From Planctomycetia bacterium (GTDB taxonomy: Bacteria; Planctomycetota; UBA8108; UBA1146): a stretch of DNA of 54,269 bases. Position 1 is the stretch's first letter; the number at the start of each line of letters is the position of its first letter. The stretch is taken from the NCBI GenBank assembly GCA_012269595.1, contig JAAXJX010000015.1, positions 3,906-58,174 on the forward strand. Reading direction: 5' to 3'. Below are positions 1 to 9,725 of this stretch, one piece after another. Under the pieces are notes generated by a model. It worked only from the letters and a program-made list of their open reading frames with translations. It ran no database searches and had not been told where the DNA came from. Made by a program: the position numbers and the translations under genes.

Positions 1-3000
1 GACGACGGCTGCACCACCCCGAACTTCAGCTCCAAGGTGATAATCCCCGTGACCGCAGGAAGTTCCTACTACGTGCAGGTCGGTGGATGGAATGGTGCCA
101 CCGGTACTTCCGATCTGAACATCACTGAGACCCCCGCAGGTCCGACGACCGAGACGAACTGCACCGACGGACTCGATGATGACGGCGACACCCTCGTCGA
201 CTGTGACGACCCGGACTGCGCTGCCGATCCGGCCTGTGCCGCTCCGGCAACCGAGACCAACTGCACCGACGGACTCGATGACGACGGTGACACCCTCGTC
301 GACTGTGACGACCCGGATTGCTCCGCCGATCCGGCTTGTGCCGCTCCTGGTGTGCCTGGTGACACCTGCGCCGATGCAATTGCCATCGGTGAAGGCTCCA
401 CTCCCTTCGATAACAGTTCTTCCGTGTCAGACGGTCCGAGTGACTGTGACTCCAACATGGGCGCCGACATGTGGTTCCTTTACACCGCCACCGCGACCGG
501 TGACGCCACCATCGAGACCTGCGGAACCGCAGGAACCCTCGATGACAGTGTCCTGATCGTCTACGACAGCGCTGCCTGCCCCCAGGCTGGCGACGCCTGT
601 CTTGCTTCCGATGATGACGGCTGCACCACCCCGAACTTCAGTTCGACAGTGACGATCCCGGTGACCGCCGGTGACTCCTACTACGTGCAGGTGGGTGGTT
701 GGAACGGTGCCACCGGTACTTCCGACCTGAACATCTCCGTTGCATTGCCGAACGACGAGTGTGCCACTGCCACCGCCGTGACCGGCGACGGCGTGCACCC
801 CTTCGACAACACCCTGAGCCTGGTCGATGGACCGAACGACGCCGACGCCAACATGGCCGCCGACGTCTGGTTCCTCTACACCGCCACCGTTGACGGCAGC
901 GCCAACATCGGCACCTGCCTTGCGGGTGGCAGCCTCGATGACACCGTGCTGATCGTCTACGACGGTGCAGCCTGCCCCGTGGCCGGTGATCTTGGACTCG
1001 CTTCCAACGACGATGGCTGTGCGAACACCGCCGGTGGATCCGCCTTCATGTCGACTGTCGACATTCCGGTGACCCCGGGTGCCCAGTTCTACATTCAGGT
1101 CGGTGGTTGGAACGGTGCAACCGGTTCTTCCGCCCTCACGATCACCGAGACCGGTGCCGGCAATCCTGAGGATTGCGCCACCCCCGGTGACGAGGATCTG
1201 GATGGTCTGGCTGACTGTGACGACCCCGATTGTGCAGCCGAGCCTCAGTGCCAGGCTCCTGCCGGTGACGAGTGCGCCACTGCCGTGGCCGTTGGAGAAG
1301 GTTCCTTTGCCTTCGACAACACCAACTCCGCAGTGGACGGACCGAATGACTGTGACACCAACATGGCGGCTGACGTGTGGTTCGCCTACACCGCCACCAT
1401 CTCCGGTGACGCCACCATCGAGACTTGCGGAACCGCAGGAACCCTCGATGACAGCGTGCTGATTGTTTACGACGGCGCAGCCTGCCCCGTCGCTGGTGAC
1501 CCCTGCCTCGCGTCTGACGATGACGGCTGCACCGACCCGAACTTCAGCTCCACCGTCTCCATGCCGGTGACCGCCGGTACCACTTACCTCGTTCAGGTGG
1601 GTGGCTGGAATGGTGCTCTCGGTACTTCCGATCTCAACATCAGCGTGACGATCCCGGGAGACACCTGCGACACTGCGATCGCCGTTGCTCCGGGTTCGAC
1701 TCCTGTGGACAACTCCGCTCAGGCCGCTGACGGCCCGAGTGACTGTGACTCCAACATGGCCGCCGACATGTGGTACTCCTACACCGCCACATTGACCGGT
1801 GACGCCACCATCGAGACCTGCGGTTCTGCAGGAACCCTCGATGACACCGTGTTGATCGTCTACGACGGTGCCGCTTGCCCCGTCGCCGGTGACCCCTGTC
1901 TCGCATCTGACGACGACGGCTGCACCGACCCCAACTTCAGTTCCACGGTGACGATCCCGGTCGTCTCCGGTAACACCTACCTCATTCAGGTCGGTGGCTG
2001 GAATGGAGCTCAGGGAACGACCGATCTGACCATCACCGAGACCGCCGGCAACGCCGAGACGATCTGTGATGACGGACTGGACGACGACGGTGACACCCTG
2101 ATCGACTGTGACGACCCGGACTGCGCCAACGATTTCGTTTGCCAGGCCTGTCCTGACTTCGGATCCAACAGCGTTGATCCTGCGGATGCCTCCACGGCTG
2201 TGGCGGCTTGTGCAGACGGCAGTGGATTCCACACCGATAACGAGTACTTGCGCATTTACCCGACCACCAACGCCATCGTGAACTGCCCGAACGGTGTTCG
2301 CGTGCTCGGAGTCGAGTTCGGAATTGCCGCTGCTACCGAAGGTAGCGGAGCCGGTAGCCAGCCTGCCGAAATCCGCATTTACCGCGCACCGGGCAGCTCT
2401 CTGGCCAACGATCCGTTCACCCCGCGTGAACTGCTTCACACCGAACCGCTGACCATCGCTGACGGTACGGCCGGCGTGCAGACCGTGACCTTTGCTGAGC
2501 CGGTCGCCCTGTATGCTGACGATGTCCTGATCCCGGCCTTCTTCATGCCGGAAGGTCAGACCACTGGCAGCATCATGCGCATGGGTGGTAACGGTGAGGT
2601 TGCACCTTCCTTCATCATCGCCGGTGCCTGCGGTATCGGTTCTCCTACTCCGATGAGTGCTCTCGGCGTCGCCACCTTCCCGCTTCTGAACGTCATTCTT
2701 GACGACCAGGGTCTGGGACAGCCTCCGGCTCCGGGCGACACCTGTGGCCCCAGTGCTATTGCGGTGGGCGAGGGTTCACACCCCGTCGACAACACCGTCT
2801 CTGTTACTGACGGTCCGAACGACTGTGACACCAACATGGCCGCTGACATGTGGTACCTGTACACCGCAACGGTGACCGGAACCGCCTCGCTCAACACCTG
2901 TGAAGCCGGGCGCTCCCTCGACGACACCGTGCTGATCGTCTACGACGGCGCTGCCTGCCCGCAAGCCGGCGATGCCTGTCTGGCCTCCAGTGATGACGAC

Positions 3001-5145
3001 TGTGCCAATGTGGCCGGTGGTGCTGCCTTCATGTCTGAAGTGACCCTTGAGGTGACCGCAGGCGACACTTACTACGTTCAGGTCGGTGGTTGGAACGGTG
3101 CAACCGGTGACACCACCCTGAACATCGAAGTCACTCCCGATCCGCCGGTGCTGAACGAGATTCGCATCGACCAGCCGGGTCCTGACAACGACGAGTTCAT
3201 CGAGCTCGCTGGTTTCCCCCAGTCTCTCGATGGCATGTGGCTGATCACCATCGGTGACGGTACCGGTGCTTCCGGTGTCGTCGAGTCGATCGTCGACCTG
3301 ACCGGTTCCGCCATTGGTGCCTCCGGTTACTTCGTCGTCGCTGAATCCGCCTTCACCCTGGGTACCGCCGACTTGACGGCCACCCTCGGTTTCGAGAACA
3401 GTGACAACGTCACCCACCTGCTGGTGACCGACTACGACGACGTGACTGCACCGCTGCAGACCGACCTCGACACCGATGACGACGGAGTTCTCGACCTTGA
3501 GCCGTGGACTTCAATCGTCGACTGTATTGCCATGCTTGAGAACGCCATCGATCCGGCCACCGGCCAGACCAGTGGCGGAGAGCTGGTTTACTGCGCCAAC
3601 ACCGTTGGCCCCGACGGCACCTTCGTCCCCGGCCACGTTGAGCGTTGCCCGGACACTTCCGGTCCTTGGGCCGTGGGCACCTTTGACCACACCCTTCTGG
3701 CCGATTCTCCGGGTGCCAGCAACCTCTGTCTGACGCCTCCGGGCAACGACGAGTGTCTCGATGCCTTCGTTGCAGTGGACGGCGCCAACGCCGTTGCCAA
3801 CGCTTCGGCAACCGAGAGCGCCGAGCCCTGGGACGTCGATGACGGCTCCGGCGGCTGTGCTGGCGGACCGAATGGTGGACTGTCCAATGACGTCTGGTAC
3901 ACCTACACCGCTGCCGCTGACGGTACGATCGTGGTGGACACCTGTGACCTGATCAACTTCGACTCCAACGTCGGCGTTTACTCCGGTGACTGCTCTGCCC
4001 TCGTGACCCTCGGTGGATCCTGTGACACTGCCGGTTGCGGTGGCTTCACCGGAACGACGGCTCCGATTGCCGTCAATGCGGGTGAGACCTACATCATTCG
4101 TATCGGTACCTGGCAGAGTGACCCCGGTGGTGAGGGAACCTTCAACATCAACTTCACCGCTGCCGGTGACGAGTGCGATACCGCTCTCATGGCCATGGAA
4201 GGCGACAACGCCATCGACACGACCCTGTTCACGGACAGTGCCGACGCCGTCGATGCCAGCGTCTGCGATCCTGGCTCCTTCGGACAGATGCTGCAGGACG
4301 GCTGGTGGACCTACACCGCGCCGATCGACGGCACCCTGACCGTTTCGACCTGTGACACCATCGACTTCGACAGTGACATCGCCCTTTACTCGGGTGACTG
4401 CACCGCTCTGACCCAGATCGCCTGTGGTGGTGACTCTGCTGGTTGCGGCGGGTTCACGACGACTGTTGAGACTGCGGTTTCCGCAGGTGACACGGTTCTG
4501 ATCCGCATTGGTGGCTGGGGCGCAGGTGAAGCAGGAACTGGTACCTTTAGTGCCACGACTGCTCCGCTGGCTGTTGCTCCGACCGCTAGTGCCACGGCAA
4601 CCTACCTTGATCTTGCGGGTGGAGCGGTGACCGGCGACGCCTTCGCCAACTTCCTCAACATCCAGATCGACGATGCCTCCGACAACGGTGGAGACGCTGC
4701 TGCCACTTACACCATCGAGCTGCAGGGATCGGGCCTTCCGGCCGAGACCTTCACCGTGGGTGCGGCCAACAACTCCCCCTACACCGTGGGTATCTCTGCA
4801 CCGGCCAACCTCGGTGACGACCTTCTGGGCGTCGTCGTGACCCCGGTGATCACCGTGACCAACCTGGTCGGTTCCGACACGATCACTCTCGATACCGTGA
4901 CGATTTACGGTGTCGGTGACTCGAACGGTAACCTGGCTTCGGGTGGATCCGCTTCCGCACTGGAAGACATCCTCTACCTGCTCGCCTACCAGTACCAGGG
5001 TGGCCCGGCCACTCCGTGTGAGCGTGTGAATGACATCAACAACGATGGCAGCGCTGACCTGGGTGACGTGATCTACGGCCTGTACTACCTCTTCCAGGGT
5101 GGTGCGCCTCCGATCGCCGGCACCAGCATCGACTGTGCTCTGTAA
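1..5145 (+). CDS. Giant modular secreted surface protein with C-terminal dockerin-like pair (5' partial)
   Basis: The reading frame is open from base 1, so the true start and signal peptide lie outside the window; about 1714 codons are visible. The protein is a chain of modules: one partial and five full copies of a ~130-residue unit with hallmarks DxNMAADVWF, LDDSVLIVYD and VQVGGWNGATG, plus two divergent copies near the C-terminus. Short acidic DGLDDDGDTLVDCDDPDC segments, probably calcium-binding, sit between units. A distinct domain lies at about 2150-2700 and a lamin-tail-like domain (LNEIRIDQPGPDNDEFIEL) at about 3150-3570. The end is a dockerin-like pair (INNDGSADLGDVIYGLYYLF). No enzyme signature is visible. 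Codon choice is extremely uniform (GAC, ACC, GTG, CTC), suggesting high expression. Role inferred: structural or adhesive cell-surface protein. A hairpin terminator follows. Confidence 0.85.
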   Translation, partial: DDGCTTPNFSSKVIIPVTAGSSYYVQVGGWNGATGTSDLNITETPAGPTTETNCTDGLDDDGDTLVDCDDPDCAADPACAAPATETNCTDGLDDDGDTLVDCDDPDCSADPACAAPGVPGDTCADAIAIGEGSTPFDNSSSVSDGPSDCDSNMGADMWFLYTATATGDATIETCGTAGTLDDSVLIVYDSAACPQAGDACLASDDDGCTTPNFSSTVTIPVTAGDSYYVQVGGWNGATGTSDLNISVALPNDECATATAVTGDGVHPFDNTLSLVDGPNDADANMAADVWFLYTATVDGSANIGTCLAGGSLDDTVLIVYDGAACPVAGDLGLASNDDGCANTAGGSAFMSTVDIPVTPGAQFYIQVGGWNGATGSSALTITETGAGNPEDCATPGDEDLDGLADCDDPDCAAEPQCQAPAGDECATAVAVGEGSFAFDNTNSAVDGPNDCDTNMAADVWFAYTATISGDATIETCGTAGTLDDSVLIVYDGAACPVAGDPCLASDDDGCTDPNFSSTVSMPVTAGTTYLVQVGGWNGALGTSDLNISVTIPGDTCDTAIAVAPGSTPVDNSAQAADGPSDCDSNMAADMWYSYTATLTGDATIETCGSAGTLDDTVLIVYDGAACPVAGDPCLASDDDGCTDPNFSSTVTIPVVSGNTYLIQVGGWNGAQGTTDLTITETAGNAETICDDGLDDDGDTLIDCDDPDCANDFVCQACPDFGSNSVDPADASTAVAACADGSGFHTDNEYLRIYPTTNAIVNCPNGVRVLGVEFGIAAATEGSGAGSQPAEIRIYRAPGSSLANDPFTPRELLHTEPLTIADGTAGVQTVTFAEPVALYADDVLIPAFFMPEGQTTGSIMRMGGNGEVAPSFIIAGACGIGSPTPMSALGVATFPLLNVILDDQGLGQPPAPGDTCGPSAIAVGEGSHPVDNTVSVTDGPNDCDTNMAADMWYLYTATVTGTASLNTCEAGRSLDDTVLIVYDGAACPQAGDACLASSDDDCANVAGGAAFMSEVTLEVTAGDTYYVQVGGWNGATGDTTLNIEVTPDPPVLNEIRIDQPGPDNDEFIELAGFPQSLDGMWLITIGDGTGASGVVESIVDLTGSAIGASGYFVVAESAFTLGTADLTATLGFENSDNVTHLLVTDYDDVTAPLQTDLDTDDDGVLDLEPWTSIVDCIAMLENAIDPATGQTSGGELVYCANTVGPDGTFVPGHVERCPDTSGPWAVGTFDHTLLADSPGASNLCLTPPGNDECLDAFVAVDGANAVANASATESAEPWDVDDGSGGCAGGPNGGLSNDVWYTYTAAADGTIVVDTCDLINFDSNVGVYSGDCSALVTLGGSCDTAGCGGFTGTTAPIAVNAGETYIIRIGTWQSDPGGEGTFNINFTAAGDECDTALMAMEGDNAIDTTLFTDSADAVDASVCDPGSFGQMLQDGWWTYTAPIDGTLTVSTCDTIDFDSDIALYSGDCTALTQIACGGDSAGCGGFTTTVETAVSAGDTVLIRIGGWGAGEAGTGTFSATTAPLAVAPTASATATYLDLAGGAVTGDAFANFLNIQIDDASDNGGDAAATYTIELQGSGLPAETFTVGAANNSPYTVGISAPANLGDDLLGVVVTPVITVTNLVGSDTITLDTVTIYGVGDSNGNLASGGSASALEDILYLLAYQYQGGPATPCERVNDINNDGSADLGDVIYGLYYLFQGGAPPIAGTSIDCAL
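151..354 (+). repeat. Two tandem 102-bp direct repeats encoding acidic Cys-rich calcium-binding segments
   Basis: Two consecutive 102-bp units (151-252 and 253-354) are almost identical. Each encodes ETNCTDGLDDDGDTLVDCDD followed by PDC and ADPACAAP. The near identity at DNA level indicates recent duplication or gene conversion. Single diverged copies recur near 1168-1260 and 2056-2150, and two protein-level relatives occur in the gene at 30262-32712. Confidence 0.9.
358..2043 (+). repeat. Four long in-frame module repeats inside the giant surface protein
   Basis: Units begin at about 358, 751, 1264 and 1657, each opening with GD/ND-x-C (GDTCADAIAIG, NDECATATAV, GDECATAVAV, GDTCDTAIAV) and closing with VQVGGWNGA. 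A fifth copy begins at about 2734. Long blocks are identical at DNA level, including the one encoding GDATIETCGTAGTLDD. Such repeats are prone to recombination and to assembly collapse. Confidence 0.85.
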
Positions 5146-5170
5146 GATCCACAGTTGATCCTTTGCCGAA

Positions 5171-5209
5171 GTGCCCCGGAGAGTTCTTCTCTCCGGGGCA
5201 CTTTTTTTT
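5171..5209 (+). terminator. Rho-independent terminator of the giant surface protein gene
   Basis: A perfect 13-bp stem (GTGCCCCGGAGAG paired with CTCTCCGGGGCAC) with a 5-nt loop is followed by eight T. It lies 26 bp after the stop codon. There is no T-run on the other strand, so it serves only the + gene. Confidence 0.95.
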
Positions 5210-5264
5210 GTGTACAAATTAATAGCGTGATCGGGTGTGAATTCAGATCACAGAAGAGCGGTGA

Positions 5265-7172
5265 CTAACGTGGCTCAAGAAGAAGCCAACCCCGCTCGAT
5301 ATCGATATCGAGTCGGAAGTTTGAAAGAAAGTCGAGGCCCAACAGGCCGACGCCGGGCTGCCCAGGAAGATCCAGCACCGTTGCCTGGATTCCAGAGACC
5401 ACTGCGCCATCCAGATTGAGTGCTGGCAACTCCACGACCGGCGCCATGAACTCGTCACTGGCGGTACGAATACGTCTTTGCTGGGTACGTCCGTCGAGGG
5501 TGATCCCCAACTGCTGGATGACAGAGTGCGGGATCGTCGTCGAGGTCGCCCCGGTATCGACGAGAAAATCGACCGGCAGATTTCCCACCTGTGCAGTCGC
5601 TTCGATCACGGGAGAACCGGGAGTAAAGCGAACGAGAATCCGACCCTCGATGGATCTTTCCGCTTTCAATCGCTTGAGCAAACTGTCTCTGAATGGAATC
5701 AGATCCGCTTTCAGGACCGGCGGTTCCAGCGCAACCTCGGCCGCAGTCAGCTCACCATTGTCGAGAAGCCGCTCCCCATCGAGGAGCCTCAGAGTGTCAT
5801 TCCCCGGGTAGCGAATTCTCCCCTGCTCGATCCACTGATGCGCCAGCTCCTGATCCCCTGCTTTTCGGTAAGCCTCGATCCCGGCTACCCATAACTCCGC
5901 CAGGAGATCTTCCAGATCCTTCAATGCCTGTGGCTGAGCCTCTGCAAAAACCAGATCACTGGTCGTATCGATCGCGAGCCTCAAGCTGTCGATGTCACCT
6001 GACTCCAGAGCCAGGGCCATCCAGATGCGAGTCGTCAGGGGGTCCTGCAACCAGCGCAGAGAGTCGGCAGAGATCCCCCAAAAGTAGTTCAGGGGATCTC
6101 TTCCAAGGCCATTGGAAAGCCGATCGCGAACATTGACCAGCAGCGAATCCCGGTCGTAGATCTGGGGTATCTCCTCTTCGCTCAGACGAAGGGGCCGGAT
6201 ACGGGCGATGTCGAGGAGGGACAGCGCCGGAAGATCTTCCAAATCGTTGTCAAAGATCTGTCGATATCCTTCCACCACTCCCCCCGCAAATTCCGATTGC
6301 TGGAAATCTGCCAGCGTGGCGATCTCCGACAACTCATCACCAGGAGGACCATTCCAGAGCCACGCCCCGGCCAATCCCTGACCTCCGGCGGATTCACTGG
6401 ATCTCTCGTCAGGCAGTAACCAGCCGACCACAGCTCCATCCTGAACCAGCACTTCTGCAGTGGAGACAGGTTCAGGGATATGGAGAAACGACCCCACCAC
6501 CTTCCAACCGGATTGGGGCAGCCATTCACGGGTCGCGCCATCGGGCTCGATCCCCCATGTCTGCATTTCAGGATCGTAGGCCGCCAGCGGAAGGGATGCA
6601 GCAGAGTCGGCGGGTTCTACCTTCCACAATCCCACAGGATCGCCGATGCGGTAGAAGCCGGAACGAATCTGACCGGAGCCAGGTCTTCCCTTTCGGAAGA
6701 CGATCTCAGCGGCTCCGAGAAGGTCTTTCCTTGGGAGTGCGACCCAGCCTTCCGCAGAGATGGCCCCGGCGCTGACCCCCAGAGAAAGCCCTGCGGGGTC
6801 CTGCATCTGCAACCAGCCCCAACGGGCCCGACTTCCGCTGTTGACTCCGAATGTCTCCTGAGGTTCATCGAACTCCAGAAGTGCCGGGTCAGGGTCCGTC
6901 TCGGGGGATTGAAAGCGTGGTCGAGCAGGGTTCTGTTTACGATTCGGTTCCGCGGGTGGAAGAACTGAAGGAGCTTCTGGCTCTTCCTCCAACAAGGATG
7001 GAAGCCACAGCCAGGCGGCCACCCCCAATGGAAGAGTCCACGGTAGCCAACTCCAGCGACCTGCAGGATTTTTGGAGTGCTGTCCAATCCCCTCCATCGG
7101 CTGACCACACTGGTTACAGTGCAGGGCCTCCGGCTCGTTGAAACTGTCACAACTGGGGCACTGTGGACGCAT
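5265..7172 (-). CDS. Membrane-anchored zinc-ribbon protein with C-terminal retropepsin-like aspartic protease
   Basis: The likely start is the ATG at 7172, giving MRPQCPSC; a TTG 45 bp upstream also extends the frame. The N-terminus is a zinc ribbon of two CxxC pairs (CPSC, CNQC), followed by one hydrophobic Trp-rich segment (WSWLPWTLPLGVAAWLWL) and a Pro-rich linker. A following region (GVSAGAISAEGWVALPRK) resembles a degraded trypsin-like fold, but that is only an inference. The middle is helical and TPR-like. The last ~110 residues form a clan AA retropepsin-like domain: catalytic FLVDTGATSTTIP, a flap region, and a GLLGLDFLSNF motif. The family normally cleaves peptides as a homodimer; the substrate is unknown. 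It converges on the upstream surface protein gene and diverges from the leucine operon across about 130 bp. Confidence 0.8.
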   Translation of the reverse strand: MRPQCPSCDSFNEPEALHCNQCGQPMEGIGQHSKNPAGRWSWLPWTLPLGVAAWLWLPSLLEEEPEAPSVLPPAEPNRKQNPARPRFQSPETDPDPALLEFDEPQETFGVNSGSRARWGWLQMQDPAGLSLGVSAGAISAEGWVALPRKDLLGAAEIVFRKGRPGSGQIRSGFYRIGDPVGLWKVEPADSAASLPLAAYDPEMQTWGIEPDGATREWLPQSGWKVVGSFLHIPEPVSTAEVLVQDGAVVGWLLPDERSSESAGGQGLAGAWLWNGPPGDELSEIATLADFQQSEFAGGVVEGYRQIFDNDLEDLPALSLLDIARIRPLRLSEEEIPQIYDRDSLLVNVRDRLSNGLGRDPLNYFWGISADSLRWLQDPLTTRIWMALALESGDIDSLRLAIDTTSDLVFAEAQPQALKDLEDLLAELWVAGIEAYRKAGDQELAHQWIEQGRIRYPGNDTLRLLDGERLLDNGELTAAEVALEPPVLKADLIPFRDSLLKRLKAERSIEGRILVRFTPGSPVIEATAQVGNLPVDFLVDTGATSTTIPHSVIQQLGITLDGRTQQRRIRTASDEFMAPVVELPALNLDGAVVSGIQATVLDLPGQPGVGLLGLDFLSNFRLDIDIERGWLLLEPR

Positions 7173-7301
7173 TCCCGCCGCTCCATTCAGAGGAGATGGT
7201 AACAGAAGCGCCGGCAAGGTTCACGATCTCCCTGTCGGAGTGAGGGGAACCCTTGCCCACCTTCCATCCCCTGCCTATCCTCGCCTAGGGAAGGAACTCC
7301 C

Positions 7302-8909
7302 GTGACCATCAAAATCGGTACCCCCATCAATGAAGATCCCGAATCCGGCGAGCGCAAAGCCGCGATGCAGAGCCTCCTCGACCGGGTCAGGAGCGACCTC
7401 GAGCGCATTCGTTCCGGAGGATCTGAATCCGCAGTCGAACGTCATACCTCTCGCGGCAAGCTCTTTGTCCGTGACCGGATTGACCGCCTGATCGATCCGG
7501 GCTCACCCTTTCTGGAGATCGGCGCTTTCGGTGCACATGATGTCTATGATTCCCCGCTGCCGGCAGCAGGAATCGTGACCGGCATCGGCAAAGTTGAAGA
7601 TCGGTTGGCAGTCATCATCGCCAATGATGCGACAGTCAAGGGTGGCAGTTATCACCCCATGACAGTCAAGAAGCACCTCCGTGCCCAGGAGATCGCCGAG
7701 GAAAACCACCTCCCCTGTGTCTACCTCGTCGATTCCGGCGGAGCATTCCTGCCGCTGCAGGATGAAGTTTTCCCGGATCGTGATCACTTTGGACGGATCT
7801 TTTACAATCAGGCACGCATGTCGGCTCTGGGCATCCCGCAGATCTCTGTCGTTCTCGGATCTTGCACCGCAGGAGGAGCCTATGTGCCTGCCATGAGCGA
7901 TGAGTCCATCATCGTTCAAAAGCAGGGAACCATCTTCCTCGGGGGGCCACCCCTGGTCAAAGCCGCAACCGGCGAAGAGGTTTCCGCAGAAGACCTCGGA
8001 GGAGGCGACGTTCATTGCCGGACCAGTGGAGTCACCGACCACCTTGCAACCAATGATGAAGACGCATTGGCTCAGGCCCGATCCATCTTCCGTACCCTCC
8101 CCCAGCAGGATCGACCCGGCTTCGATGTGGAAGAAGTGATTCCGCCAGCCTTCGATCCGGAAGAATTGAACTCTCTGATACCGGCTGACCCCCGAACGCC
8201 TTTTGATATTCGTGAGATTATTGCCCGTATCGTTGATGGCAGTGAGTTTGATGAGTTCAAGGCTCTCTATGGCACCACTCTCGTCTGTGGTTTTGCACGC
8301 ATTCACGGTCACCGGGTTGGTATCGTTGCCAACAATGGCGTGCTCTTCTCCGAATCCTCTCTCAAGGGAGCCCACTTTGTCGAACTCTGTTCGATGCGAG
8401 GCTTTCCCATCGTCTTCCTGCAGAACATCACCGGCTTCATGGTCGGCAAGGAATATGAACAGGGTGGGATCGCCAAGGACGGGGCCAAGTTTGTCCACGC
8501 TGTGGCCAACTCTCCCTCACCGCGATTCACCGTCATCATCGGAGGCTCTCACGGTGCCGGAAACTATGGCATGTGTGGACGCGCCTTCCAGCCGCGACAA
8601 ATGTGGACCTGGCCCAACTCCCGAATTTCTGTCATGGGTGGGGATCAGGCCGCACAGGTTCTCCTGCAAATCAAAAAGGATCAACTCGCTGCCAAGGGGC
8701 AATCACTGACTGCCGAAGAAGAAGAGGCGATCACCGCACCGATCCTCGAGAAGTATGCTCATGAAGGCAGTCCATGGTACTCCTCTGCCCGGCTCTGGGA
8801 TGACGGGATCATCGAACCGGCACAAACACGAGATGTTCTGGGGCTCGGTATCGAGGCCGCATCCGTTGCACCACTCAAGCCGCGTAAAGTCGGCATCTAC
8901 CGAATGTAG
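7302..8909 (+). CDS. mccB: Methylcrotonyl-CoA carboxylase carboxyltransferase (beta) subunit
   Basis: This 535-residue protein is a full-length acyl-CoA carboxyltransferase of the propionyl/methylcrotonyl-CoA carboxylase beta family. It transfers carboxyl from carboxybiotin to 3-methylcrotonyl-CoA in leucine breakdown. Visible family signatures are [19 protein letters not shown] near the N-terminus, [30 protein letters not shown], and [19 protein letters not shown], the last being typical of the methylcrotonyl rather than the propionyl enzyme. The start is a GTG with a good Shine-Dalgarno (GGAAGGAA) about 7 nt upstream. It is the first gene of a five-gene operon and is followed 6 bp later by the hydratase. 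The neighbouring hydratase and HMG-CoA lyase support methylcrotonyl specificity. Confidence 0.95.
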   Translation: MTIKIGTPINEDPESGERKAAMQSLLDRVRSDLERIRSGGSESAVERHTSRGKLFVRDRIDRLIDPGSPFLEIGAFGAHDVYDSPLPAAGIVTGIGKVEDRLAVIIANDATVKGGSYHPMTVKKHLRAQEIAEENHLPCVYLVDSGGAFLPLQDEVFPDRDHFGRIFYNQARMSALGIPQISVVLGSCTAGGAYVPAMSDESIIVQKQGTIFLGGPPLVKAATGEEVSAEDLGGGDVHCRTSGVTDHLATNDEDALAQARSIFRTLPQQDRPGFDVEEVIPPAFDPEELNSLIPADPRTPFDIREIIARIVDGSEFDEFKALYGTTLVCGFARIHGHRVGIVANNGVLFSESSLKGAHFVELCSMRGFPIVFLQNITGFMVGKEYEQGGIAKDGAKFVHAVANSPSPRFTVIIGGSHGAGNYGMCGRAFQPRQMWTWPNSRISVMGGDQAAQVLLQIKKDQLAAKGQSLTAEEEEAITAPILEKYAHEGSPWYSSARLWDDGIIEPAQTRDVLGLGIEAASVAPLKPRKVGIYRM

Positions 8910-8915
8910 GTCAAC

Positions 8916-9725
8916 ATGGAGTGGAATTTTCAAACACTGCATCTCGAGCGTCAACAGCAACGGGTCAACGTTCGCCTCCAGCGTCCGGAAGTTCGCAATG
9001 CCTTTGACAGTGTCATGATCGACGAGCTGACCCACGCCTTCGAAGGTCTCGCAGGGGATCCGACTGTGCATGTGGTGGTCCTCTCGGGAGATGGCAAGGT
9101 CTTCTCCGCAGGGGCCGACATCCAGTGGATGCGAGATTCCATCGAGTTGACGGAGGAACAGAACCGTCAGGACGCTGCAAAGATGGCCCGCATGTTCAAC
9201 GCCATCGCTGAAGCCCCCTTCCCGGTCATCGTTCGTGCCCATGGTGCAGCGATGGGAGGAGGAGCGGGTCTCGTTTGTGCGGGTGACATGACCGTTGCAA
9301 GCTCCGATTGCATCTTCAGTTTCAGTGAAGTTCGGCTCGGAATCATTCCAGCGGTGATCTCACCCCATGCTTTGGAAAAGATCGGTGCCAGCGAGGCTCG
9401 TCGCTGGTTTTTGACCGGTGAACGGTTCGATGCTGCTACCGCTCAAAGGATCGGCATGATTCACGAGGTCTCAGAAACAGAGAACCTCGACAGCGTCGTC
9501 GACAATTGGGTCTCCGAATTGGAATCCGGCGGCCCTGAAGCGATTCGGGCAGCCAAAAAACTGATCCGTGAAGTTCTCTCTTCACCCCGTTCTGAAGTCA
9601 CGGATCTGACCAGTCGACGCATTGCCGAAAGAAGAGCAACGGCGGAGGGTCAGGGTGGACTCCGGGCCTTCCTGGATCGAACCCCTCCCCCCTGGAAACA
9701 ACCTGCGGACTCCTCCGATGAGTGA
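8916..9725 (+). CDS. liuC: Methylglutaconyl-CoA hydratase (enoyl-CoA hydratase family)
   Basis: This 269-residue crotonase-fold protein probably hydrates 3-methylglutaconyl-CoA to HMG-CoA, the step after methylcrotonyl-CoA carboxylase. Visible motifs are the oxyanion-hole segment FSAGADIQWM, AHGAAMGGGAGLV, and the glutamate-bearing FSEVRLGIIPAVISP typical of this branch. It starts 6 bp after mccB and its last 8 bp overlap the start of the biotin carboxylase gene, so translation is probably coupled. Substrate assignment rests mainly on operon context; an unspecific enoyl-CoA hydratase would look similar. Confidence 0.9.
   Translation: MEWNFQTLHLERQQQRVNVRLQRPEVRNAFDSVMIDELTHAFEGLAGDPTVHVVVLSGDGKVFSAGADIQWMRDSIELTEEQNRQDAAKMARMFNAIAEAPFPVIVRAHGAAMGGGAGLVCAGDMTVASSDCIFSFSEVRLGIIPAVISPHALEKIGASEARRWFLTGERFDAATAQRIGMIHEVSETENLDSVVDNWVSELESGGPEAIRAAKKLIREVLSSPRSEVTDLTSRRIAERRATAEGQGGLRAFLDRTPPPWKQPADSSDE

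Noticed and set aside
1-2043. The repeats of the giant surface protein as a mobile or CRISPR-like array
   Set aside because: Units are in frame, ~100 bp or ~390 bp long, protein-coding, and match repeated protein domains.
427-2439. Long open frame on the minus strand inside the giant surface protein gene (670 codons); likewise 3511-5217
   Set aside because: It is a shadow caused by the extreme codon bias of the + gene. The antisense product is low-complexity Val/Gly/Thr/Arg-rich without domain motifs, while the + frame has clear modules.
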